Origin: Trichostrongylus colubriformis
Taxonomy: Eukaryota > Nematoda > Chromadorea > Rhabditida > Trichostrongylidae
NCBI GenBank assembly: GCA_963978905.1
Contig: OZ022259.1
Span: 11,408,001-11,472,000 of the forward strand
Reading direction: 5' to 3'
Length of the DNA stretch: 64,000 bases
In this document: in pieces, positions 34,207 through 46,300 of the stretch
How positions within the stretch are numbered: the stretch's first letter is position 1
How the letters are laid out: every line of letters begins with the position of its first letter
Translations under genes and position numbers: made by a program
The notes under the pieces: model-generated
What the model saw: only the letters and a program-made list of their open reading frames with translations
Told to the model about the DNA's origin: nothing
Database searches by the model: none

Positions 34207-34337
34207 TTATAGACCGTAAAGAAGAAAATAAACAACGTACACAATATCGCCAGCTTCGAGTTGCAAGTCCGCAGTAGGGTTTATTATGACGAAGGAAATC
34301 TTGTTACTGCCGTCCGTAGCATCGCTCTCGACGAGAG
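34207..34337 (-). CDS. slo-2: slo-2: conserved C-terminal strand exon
   Basis: Acceptor CCTTTTCAG before 34337, then a frame with [20 protein letters not shown] and IVYV, matching the YILINPSPDT.LE..DVVYLI pattern near the C-terminus of Slo2 channels. The exon either ends at the donor GT|GTACGTT (exon end 34241) and continues in an unidentified last exon, or reads through to a TAA at 34209-34207, giving a short hydrophobic tail. The preceding exon (between 39755 and 34337) was not identified; that stretch is occupied by the PAT/DIRS-like element and a TTAA-flanked MITE. Confidence 0.75.
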
Positions 34338-37300
34338 CTGAAAAGGTTTCAAGCTCGAATGATTAATGTTTCAAATGGAGTTTTGTGCTGGCGCAACTTC
34401 TCTCCGCCACGATGGGTCCCGTCACTACGGGACGTGCTCCTCGACGCGGTTCGCGTCGCGGCCATGCTTCTCCCGCTCAGAGGGAGAAGGTCCCCATTCC
34501 TGTTTTCGTTTCATAGTGGCCAGTCGCATGGCCAATTTTCGTATCGCCTTTTGTGTATAGGATTAGAGGCATCTACCTTAAAGACACCGTTAGGGGCAAT
34601 TTCAGGAAATTGGGGGATTACGAAAGTAGAGGTGCTCAGTAATATAACAGTATAAAAAGAACGACATAAAACGGCGAAAAAAACAAGAAATAGGAACCCG
34701 AAATTCCCCCTTCTCCCTCTCGACCTCTGCGTCTATGGTCGGAGTGGACTGAAGACAGGCCAGAGTCTCAACCAGCTGGCCTCGATTGTTGTCCCGCCTC
34801 TCCACGTCGACTCCCCCGGGCGCATAACGGCATGACGGCGTGAGGAGCTGCGGGGCCGCCATAAGACCCCAAGTCGCGTTTTCTTCATGGATTTTTACCA
34901 CATGTGACCCCTTCTGAAGTAGAAGGTTCGTTTTAGAGAACATGTACTTCCAGATCTCAGTTTTCCCTTACCCCTAATGGTGCCTTTAAATAGAACTTTT
35001 TACAAGTTTATATTCATTTCGGTGAGACAGCAGCCTATCTTACGTTTACTTTAGCTAGAAGTATTTCGCGACCACTCATTATTTCGCCTTTTGCCTCACA
35101 TTCTCAGTTTTCCTTTTAGCATACCACACGTGTTTCAGTAAGACAGAAAAGTTGATTAGGCAACTCGAAACGGCAAGGATCGACGGCGCCCATTCTTGAC
35201 TCAATGCCGACTTCTTCGGTGACAAGCGTGATGGCATCGGTGCCGAGTGAGGCGGTCACAACACCGACTCCTCTTCTACCAATCACACCATCTCTCGCAG
35301 CTCCAGCTTTCATTGAAAATCGCACTACAGAAACATTTCGTTTTCAATTCTGGCATTCATCGGTTGATAAAACCCGTGGCAGCCACAGCGCCAGACGTCT
35401 TCGGATGGAAAGTGGTGCTCAACAAGGCTGTAGTAGCCCCCACTCAAAGGAACCAAAGGAACGAGCTTCTGGTAGTAGCAAATAAGGATCCGAGTGTGTG
35501 AGAGTTTTTTGATCAGTACAACTTGGCCCAACAATACGAGGTGTCCAACTTCATCCTAGCGGCGTTCCCAAAAGACAAGAAGAAGACCGAGAAACCAAGA
35601 GGACAGCGAGGACAGCAGAGTGGAGACGTATCCACCCTTACGTAAGGTCCTTCCAGCCCTTTCGAGCGGTAGGAGCGACTTGGGCCCTCGCTCCTCCAGA
35701 CATTTCTTCCCAACGGTGACAGACCAGGCCAAAACCCCAACCAGGGTTACTCCATCTCTCCGTATGGGGCCTTCTATCAGCGGACCGATACAACGAGACC
35801 AATCTGTTTCGATTGCGGGAGAGCCGGTCACCTCTGCTCCCAGTGTAAAAGCGAATTCGAAGTGAGTTTTATGCAGAAGCTATTCATTGCAACACCCAGT
35901 TCTGGATGGACCTTAATCTTTCCGATCTCACACGTTCGGTTCTCCTACACGGCTTTCTGCCTAAATATTTCCGTCAGCCAGAGTTGAGGTTTGTCAAGGA
36001 TAATGCCCTCTCAGCCCTACTTTATTTCCAATTTGTAGATTCGGAAATCAATAAGCTCGTCACTAGTCGAGCTGTAGGAGAGACCCAGGACCCAGAAACT
36101 ATCAGAATTAATCCCCAAACTGTTGCTACCGGTAAAAAATTACGGCTCACCTTAGACTTGTCGGTGCTCAACAAATACTTATGTAGATCTAAGGTAAAGC
36201 TCGAGGATGTAGCCGAGGTTTTTCCTCTTTTCACGAAAGGAAGTTACATGACTCCATTTGACTACAAGCCTGGTTACCACCACGTTAAAAACACCCTTCC
36301 TTTACCAAACTTCTTGGGTTCACCTGGCGGCGCAAGTTCTATGTATTTTTAGTCCTACCTTTCGGCCTGGCGCCGGCGCCGTTTATTTTCACAAAAATCT
36401 TTGGACGTCTGCTCGGGAAATGGAGAGAGGTATTTCCGTTGCTTTGTACTTAGACGATGGGCTCATTTGGGCCAGTTCCGCACAGTTATGCGAAGTATCT
36501 GTCAGGATTGTCAGGGAAGACCTGTATGGTGCCGGCGTGATCATGGCCAAAGCGAAATGTTCCTGGATCACAGTCCAGAAGATTTTATTTCGTGGTTAGG
36601 TCATGTTATTGATTCAAACAGCTCTACGCGGATGTCACCGTAGAAGGGAAACAAAAAGCCCAGGATAGAACAAAGAGTTTACTATCAAGTAAAGAGCCTA
36701 CTCTTGTGGAGCGATTAAGATGCTTAGGCTGTATTGCATCAATGTGTCTGATATTTCCTTCAGAGTGGAAGAAGAAGAGATGGCGAGCAGTTATGTCACA
36801 AGTTGCCAGTAAACAGACTGAACAGCATTGCTGTTCTTTCGTTGGAGGATTTCAGTAGATGAGAAACGTGAGTTACTGTGCTGGTTAAACTCTGAAAAGT
36901 CATTCACGGGCATTTCCATAGAAACACCCTCAGCTGATTTGAACAAGCTTTCTTGAATTTTTCGGACGCTCCTTATTCGGTTCGGAAGCAAATCTGCACA
37001 CGGAACCTAGCTCCAAAATCACCACGTCTACTCTTCTCCCCACCTTTTGTTAGGTACTTCCTCTACAGCTAGAGAGCTGTATGCCATCCTGACCAGCCTC
37101 AGGGCATTCGCAAATTACATTACCTTCCAGAATTGCTTTTGGCACTGTGACAGCCACTGCGCCGTTCGCATTCTTGAAAAGGGGAGCTTAAAACCGAATT
37201 TACAAGAATTCGCGAGAAAATTTTGGGATTTATGAGATCCTACAGGTTCATGTAGATTTCGTGTGGATCCCCAGATCCTTGAATGTAGAAGCGGACACAG

Positions 37301-40300
37301 CATCCAGTCTCGTAAATTCAGACGAATGGAGTGTTTTCAAAGCTTCAGAGAGCTTGAGAACAGCTAGGAAATATGTACAGTCGACATGTTTGCGAGTTCG
37401 AGCTCAAATAAACGCAAAAAGTTCCTTTCCAGACCCGCAAGCGAGTATTCCTCAGGCATTGAGGCTTTTTGCAGCGACAAGGAGTTCGGTGGAGTACATC
37501 GTTCTGTTGGTGAGTTCCACTTCCTCATCTCCTCAGTGTCTTGGGCAAGGGCTTATGGTAGGAGGGGCATCCTGGGCTTTCCATTGTGACCATCTAACTT
37601 TTACTTCCCTTCACTTAGAAATAACGGTGCATGGATTAGAGAACTCTAGCAGATTGTTATTTTTCCAGCCGGCTCCTTCGTACTCGAAGGTTCTACACCA
37701 TCCTCAACTCATCAAGGTTCATCTCATCAGCCTGATTTCGCCTTTGCTTTACTATCTTTCTGACCCCTTCGAGCTTTAGTATTCTATTCCCGTATTGTTG
37801 TTGCGTAACAAGAGTGAGAAGTTCAGAGTGAGAAGGTTCCCCATTCCGTCGTAGAGTACGGAGATGAAATGGAGTTTTGTGCTGGCGCAACTTTTCTCCG
37901 CTACGGACGGTCCCGTAGAGACAGGGCGTGCCGCTCGACGCGGTTCGCTTCGCGCCACCCTTCTCCTGTTCAGAGTGAGAAGGCTCCCCTTTCCGGTTCT
38001 TCGACTCATATTGGCTCCACCCAGTCCCATCCCAAGTACACAAAAATTTGCCAGCCGTCTTCAGATCTACGACTCGCAGCCCGGCTCGTAACGGCCTCGG
38101 TCCTGCAGACCTGGCAGCGAATAGCGGGCTCAGAGATGTGGCAGATGTGAAACAGCCTCGTATCGACAGAGCGGTCGCTCCTTCCAGGAACCCTGAACAT
38201 ATATAAACGAGTCAAACAGCGGTTCCTGGAGTTTTATCGTACCTGCGGCGTGGCTCTAACGAATATTGCCGAGCTACGGAATATTTTTATCGCTCATTTC
38301 ATCCATAACGGGCAGGATCGATCGTTGGGCTATCACGTTGCCGCTGTTACACACTTTTTCGGTCCTCTACCGGAAGACGAAGGGGACATCCTTGAAGCGC
38401 ACCTCAGGATGGTTGGGAATAGGCCTCCCGTGGCCAATAGGATGAAAGCTTAAAAAGGACGTGGTCCTAATCTTACAAGACGCCCTGAACGTAAAATCAT
38501 CAACAGCTATCATAGCAGACACAAGTGTCTTCCTAGCATTTTCGGGATTGCTTCGGGTGAGCAAAGTCCAGCTGCTCCAATTCGGGGATTTTTCGTACCG
38601 AAGAGAAGAGTTTTGGTGGATAAGGATCAAAAGATCCATGACTAACCAGCGCGGACAGGGGGTCACTGTAACCGTCAAGTGGGGACTCAAAAAAACATTG
38701 TTGTGGCAGCTGGCTGCAACACAAGAATTGACCCCCCCCCCATTCTTTTAGGGGAGGAGCAGCAACGCACGCGCTTAGACAAGGAGTGGATGCCAGCAAA
38801 ATAATGCTGGCCAGTAGATGGAAGTCTATAGAAGGCTTCCGTAGCTATGTAGACCATATCCCATTTGACGGGTCCCATTGACTCGTCATTATATGTTTCA
38901 GAGGTATTCATCACGTGGAAAGAAGGAGCCATCTTCAAAGACATGGACAGATCAACTTCAACTTCCGATATCGTTCATTATTTGTATTTATATGTACCTC
39001 TGTTGATCAGCGAAAAATTCGCTGTAGCTTCCCATAAGGGACCTTTTTAAGTCGTTGTGTTCTTTACTACTCTGTACATGCATACATTACCTTGGTAGGC
39101 TCAAATTCATACCATATGCTATTTTTCGGTTATATTAATTCGGTGCTATGTCATCAGGTGTATGATTCTCCTCACATTACACGAGCCTATTACAAGCGTG
39201 CGGGCTCTTATTATTTCAGCACAGCCTCGTTTCGCTGTCAAAAATTGTAAAAAATAGTTGCCTCAATTGTTGACTTGTTATTCGTCTGTTACTAGAATCA
39301 AGTGGTTCTCTTCTAACCCTCGCAAGGTTATTTATTGCATTCAGCGCCGTATTATAATTGTTACTCTGTTACGGTCAGGCGTGGATCGCATGCGACACAG
39401 AGCTTAACGATAAACCTTACACCCCGATGAAGCTTCTCTCCTCAATGGAAGGGAACCGCGGAGTGAAATTCATCTAAAATTGGTTGATAAAGACAGTTCA
39501 ATTTTTTACATCGAAATCATTTGCCATGTACATAGAAAGCTAATTCATTCTCACTGCACCCACATCCTTCCTCCCATATCCCAAGACTTCGCATTCTCGT
39601 CCTTATATGACACAGCATCTCCTTCCTTCGCTCTCGGGTCGATTCCATTTGCGTTGCGTCTACCGAATGACACTGCTCTTCCATATCATGAGAAACCTAA
39701 GCAGACAGGAGAAGTTATTCTTAGAGGATACAAAAAATATCGAGAGCGTGTTACCGTTTTGGTATCCATATCCTTCGTTCTGAATATACCCAGAGGTATA
39801 TTGGCTCCAGATGAACAGAGCCTCTTATACAGCTGTCCATAGGTCCTAATCCACAGGTCATCAGACCTGACCACCACCTGGAACAAAATGTGGCGTAGTC
39901 CTACAGCGAACTTAAATTTGCAGAAATATAGAATAGTTTGAAAACCACGCTGCCTTGGGATCGTCGTATGCATAGAAAAGGTGAATAACAATAAATAAGC
40001 ACCCAAAGTCGAGCGTAGGTGTTCCTTCGACCTTTAAAATAATCGCAAATTCGCAATCGGGCACTTATGGAGCAAATGTTGCTGTTTTTGATGGGCCCGA
40101 CCTGTGATGCTCGTAGTCGGTGCCATGACCGGCAGTGAGCTGTCATGGGCATTCGTGATCGAGGTCATTTTACAAGGGAGACCCATCAGGGTATGGTGAG
40201 CTTTTTCTAAAACGCTCTTTTGCATCTTGTAAGGTCACATACATGAAACAAAAAAAACCAGCGTCGAATTTGGCTAAATGATTTTGGAGGACCAAAACTG

Positions 40301-43300
40301 AGGGACAAAGTGATAGAAAGGAGACAACTTTGACCACTTTGTTGCAGTGCTTTGCAGCTTCAGCGTTCAATGTAGTAACTTATTTTTTTCATTTTTTTTC
40401 CATTTTCAAACTTCCATCAAAAAAAGCGAACTGAATCCAAAATATAGAGTCAATTGTGGTCATTGCTGAGGAGTCAGCTATGGTCGTTGCTGAAAAGGGG
40501 CAGGGGATACTCACAGGGATGCACAGGTCAGGGGATGATTGAATGAGGAACGAGAATGGAACGATAGGGTAGGGACAATGATCATGGTTTGGTGTCCTCG
40601 ATTGCAGATTTTTGGATTTTTTTTGGATATCCACATCCTTACGCTGAACTATTTGAGCACGTGCGGAATGACTCAGTTTTCATTTCTAATACACCAAACC
40701 GAAGCCATCTCAAGGTTCTCAGTGGATAATAAGTTTGGATCCGTCGGCGCCCGTAGCGCGTGAACCAGGAGTATTCGAGCAAAGCTAGTGTGATACTTGT
40801 ACTCATGAGGCCTATTTAGTCCTAGATGCTGAATATTGTCCAGATTGTGTTTTGACCTAACTTTGAAACCGTGGAGTGGATATGAGTACATAGTTGCTCT
40901 TCTTTGTACTTGTACAAACGAACAGCTAACGGATTTGATGAAATTCCATGGCACATGTGCAAGATGGGCGCATTGCATATGAACGGAACCTAGCAACACC
41001 ATAATGGCTAAAAATACGCTTGGTGATTCAAATGGACATCAGTCTTCTATCACCTTGTAGAGGTATGCATATCACCTGCAAAAATGTTACAAGAAATAAT
41101 AAGATCCTGAATGACGAAAAGAAAATTTGTAGTGTAAATGTTAAATAGAATGGTGAAAGAAATTCTTCCTTACGCTAAAGATGGATTTCAAAATGCTCCA
41201 ATTTTTGCATCAGCGATTCATGGGATCTAATAATTTTTTTTTGGAGAGCAAAATGAACAACAACAACAGTTTCCCTCGGTCATAAGCCTTTGTCCAGTCA
41301 TTAAAACACTCTAGCATTGCTGTAGATATGTATGACGAAAAAGAAGCGGCCGTACCTCCAAGGGAGGTCAACTCATAATGGGACCGGTAAGGCACCTAAC
41401 GTGATGACGCGACGCAATATACTGTCAGAAGAGTTGAGATGAACTACTTGCGCACACATCTCGTGGATCATAACCTTTTTAGGGTGAAGGTCGGGTTTAG
41501 GAAAAGTTTTTGGAGGAGCATCCTTATCTACCCATACTAATCCCCGCTTCCTGTTATCATAAAGAACCCATTTTTCATCTACAGTTATAATACGGTTTAC
41601 AAATGGCTCATTTTCATGGCGAACTAGGAGATTAGAGCAGGTGTCGAAACGTGCCAGACGCTGCTCATCGGTCAGGTCATGAGGCACCCACTTCGAATCT
41701 TCTTCACCTTGCCGATTGTCAGCAAATGTCTGGCCACTGTAAAGTAATGTACGCCTAGGTCTTCTGCTAACGTACGAGTATTCGTCTCCGGATTTGCTTC
41801 GACGGCTCTCCTTAAACCTTGATCATTAAGCGATGACCTGCGGCCGCGACCCGACTTCTCTTCGAGATCAAAACCGCCAGAAGCAAATTTTTTTAAACCA
41901 GAGCTCCACTGTTCGTTCGCAAGGACAATTCGTCCCAAAAACACTGCTGAGATTACGAGCTGCCTCCGCTGCGGAGTGTTCCAATTTAAACTCATAAAGC
42001 ATGATGACTCGATAGTCGCGTCGGTTCATGATTATACGCAGCTCCGGAAAAGGTTAGAGCGACATTCATAGAAGTTTCTGAAAGAGCAGAAAAAAACCAA
42101 CAAATGGTATGCCCGGCGTTCCTTGGGATGGAATAGTTCAGGGTAAAAAATCTACTTATTTATACATACCTTGAAACCAAAATTAATTTTACAACAACCT
42201 AATACCTCATGAACGTAACGATCTGGAACCGATCGAAGACGACCCCTCCTTTCTTCACTTCGTTCTCTACCAATCTCTACCGCGATACACATGGACAAGT
42301 TTCGTGCGGTGTGTGCCGACGGCGAAGTAGTCGTGTAGGTGTTGTTCGAAGTAGCCAATGTTGGTAACGCCAGCTTGACTAGCCTCGCTGTCTTTTCAGT
42401 GATGTAGTAGGGTGCGGGACACGTACTCGACATTGGTTTGTGCACGAACTTGTGTTTCTCTGCTTTTTAACTCTCCTTCTTCTTCTACTGCTGCACTACC
42501 TAACATTTCTACGTGCTTTCATATTCCACAATCGGATTAAATGACCCGTAATGGTGTCTTCACACAGATGAGCTGATTTGTTTTTGACAAGTAGAAAAAA
42601 TATGCGTTACCGAGGAAAGGTAGCCGCTCCCAGCAGACTGGTCGATCCCCAGTAGCAATCGAGTTAGCGTTACAACGTAAGGCTTGATCATGGCCTGAAA
42701 GGTAAAAAATCGGAACTTATTTCATATGCTTCTAGGTTCACTCTTCTACAAACCTGACCTACCTGGTAAAGTAATCTGTCCAACATGTTGGCACTGAACA
42801 CTCCACCTTGTGCGAATGGCAGACGAAACATGTAAGGCATGTGCGATCCACGCTTTTTCTCATTCTGACATTATAAATGGTGATTTACCTCTATTGTAAA
42901 ATCTCCGCAAGAGTAAGAAACGAATTTACCTTTTCAAATCTGGACTGCGCCAAAGAATAGGGATTGTTTGCGTTGAATTGTACAAAACGCATGTTACTCG
43001 TATGCGTGAGCTCTGTTATCATTCGTAGCCGTGGAAACATCCTGAAATAAGTGATGGCCTATGTTTTGCAGTTGCTTATATCGCAAAAAAAAACCATCGA
43101 TGCAAGACAAAATTATATGCGGTACTCCATCTCAATCCTGCACTTAGCTTTCTGAGCATAATATGAATTGTTATGTTGCTGTGGTGCACATTCTATGCTC
43201 AAACGCAAACGAGACCTTTCATTCACCAGATACAGAGTGTTCCACTTCAGGTTCCACGCTTTCAAAAACGAGCTGGAGAGCAGTTCAAAATTCCACTCCA

Positions 43301-46300
43301 TAAAAAGGGTGAGGAAAACAGTACGCCAACGTAGCATTTATCTCCTAGGCTATAGGAGAGTGAAAAGTGCGCATGTAATCCTTCTAGGCTGTCGATGAAT
43401 TGCAACGCAACACGCTAATGTCTAGAATGCTTACTTCATGAAGGCGCTTACCATAAAAGCGCTCATGAGAAAAGGAAGTTGAAGTGGTCATTTGAGTTGA
43501 GACGCGTCACCTGTATTCAAAATATGTCAAACGATTCTAGGAAGGACGTTATGGAGGTTTCTCTGACGAAACAATACCATTACATGGTAAGTCCAGGGAC
43601 CTATGGCGCAGGTCAGGCGTGTTGTGCAAAATTTTTCAAGGAATCGAATTATCCCTAGGACAGTTGCCAGCCGGATAGAGATTTGAGCGAATTCCGTAAA
43701 CATCCGAGTAAATATTAGGTGGCATCACATTCATCAAAAAGGAAGTCCTCGCCATTGTCAAGCAAATGCTCTCCTTCTTGAAACGCTTCTTCCATAAATT
43801 TGCTGCGATAAGCACCTAAACTGGGTATGCTCCAGTTATCTTCTTTAAAGCAGTTCCCTCTATTTGGAAAAATATAGAAAAAGGTACCACTTATTCCATG
43901 GCCATTATACGCTTCCGAAGTTGGACCGAAACTCGATTTGGCTAGAAATTGCACTCAGGGCAAAAGAAATTCAATTAAGGGGATCCCGACCATGATCGTC
44001 TTACCAGTGTAAGATCACGCAGCTTGCCAATGTGCTATGCTGCTGCTGGCAATTTATTTCAGATTGGTGCATAAGTTTTGCGATACTTACAGAATTTCTT
44101 GTGGTTTTGCTGCTTTTGAACTTTATCGGGTTTCAACTATCATAGTGAGTTGAGGCATTCTTCGTTCATTTTCTTCAAAAGTATATGAGGTAGCCTCCCT
44201 ACACTGTAGCGAGAATGGATTTTCGGTAAATGCGACCTCCAGAATTATAAGAAGTATCATCAGGATTTCTAGCTATGCAATACCTGCTGATACCTATTCT
44301 GTACTTAGTATTGATAGCATCTATCTTTGCAGTGCTCCGCTGCTCCATCGGTACGGGTCAGGAGATGCGAATCTTAACGCACCCAAAAGCGATATACTCA
44401 GAGGTTGAAAACGAATCCGAAGAAGGCCATACTGTGAGTAAAAGAAGCAACTACTTTACCCATAGGACAACTGGTAGACTATCAAGAGAGCATGGCTTCG
44501 GGAAAATGTAAGCAGTTAGGTACCTTATCAAAACAGCAAGTTAGATATGACAGCATTGTAAATGGCTAAGAAATTCTGTTGTGCTGTTCATCATTGACAA
44601 AATATCTGCTGAAGTTCCGTTTCATCATACATATCTTATCCTAAGGGGTTCCCAATATCACTCACTCAGGGCCCTGAGCATTACATAGAGAGCAAGAGGT
44701 TTAATTATTCAGCTCAGCTAGAATTGTTTATCCATTGGCCTCTCGAATCGTAGCTCGTGTGATTTTGGACAGAAGGCATTTAGCGGCTACCTAGTCATTG
44801 GGGGTGTGTGGTAGAAGACAGCGATGATTATTTTGCCTATGAATCTAAAAGCTTTCAAGTAGTAAAGTCTTGAAAGAAAGACACGTGTGTCGCACGACTC
44901 ATACACCAACCAAATATTTTCCTGTGTTACTATCTGCGACATGGGTGAAGAACACGGTAACAAAGATGGAACGGGTGCCTTTAGAAAACCTCCATAACTC
45001 CATTCAAGAAATCGTTGGGCAGAAAAAATTCGAAATCGGCGCTGAAAAACACTTGGGATGTTGGCTGTCTCATTGCAAATTGTCACTTCGAACTGGAATA
45101 CCTCGTTCGTTAGAATGTTGCTGATCTTGTTGCAACAAGTCTGAGCGGAGAAGACGTTCACCTATAAATCTTCTGAACAGTGATTATGGTACTGCAATCA
45201 GCGAGATGTTCTTCTGCCAGTGAAGCAAATTCCTTGACAACAACGACATGTTCTGCATTACTGACGCCTGCTCGAAGAAGGTTGTCGGTGCTGTAAAGGT
45301 TAAATGTGTGAAACTGCCTGCATTCAAGGTAAGTTTACGTTATAGACAGAAGAAGCACGAAAATCGCAACACGTCATGAACGACACAGGGCTCACCTAGA
45401 AATTTTGCCTTGCATCCAAAATATTAAAGGAAAGTATGAGATAGCATCTAGGAAACCCGGATTGGGACTTGACGTCTCTTCCAATTCAAGTAGCAGAACA
45501 ATAGGATGAAGTCTATGAACTTGGCGATAGTAAGCTGTAAAACGAACTCCATTGATGGTTCTTGTGACTATCCCTTTTAAGTGCGCTTCGAAGAACGACT
45601 CTGAGTCACTTGAAACTTATCTGAGAGGTATGAGAAGATTGTACATTCCACTGCTCGTTCTGTCAGCTGCGAGAATAATGGGTCTATTCGTCCATCCATA
45701 TTCATGAGCGGAAGTGTAAGGGCAGTGCTCACACGCCTATAAACTCTACATCAATACTAATATTCTTCCAATATCCATTGATACTCTTCTCCTACTTAAT
45801 TAATCTCAGTGACCTTTCAAATCGCTTCTGGTTTTTTCTGCAGAATATGAAAGTCTTAATCACCGCTGCCAATCTCCATTCAAACCGTGCGAATAGACAT
45901 TGAGTACGATCACGCTCTGAGGTCGTAAGCACGAAGATTTTCGGCCATAACTGGATTTTGATCAAATACGAAAATAGAATTGCCGAGTGATTTGTCAATG
46001 GAGAATCAACAATCTTTCAGGGGCCGCAGTCGTGATCACAATGGTGCCTCCGGGCGGTCGACTCAGATCAACGCTACTGCGAGCTGCTCAATCGCAAAAG
46101 CCCATATGCTCACATATGCTAGTATTAGGTTGGTCCATAAGTTCCTAAGCACCTTGGTCGAACGTGTTTTCCTATTTTTCTCACTTCTCCGCTACAATAT
46201 TCCAAAGTAATACGTGTCGCAACTATACGCAAAGGTTTATACGATTTCTCTTCTTTGCGGCTTCATGAACTTCTGATCAAAGAAAAATTGAATGTCGGTC

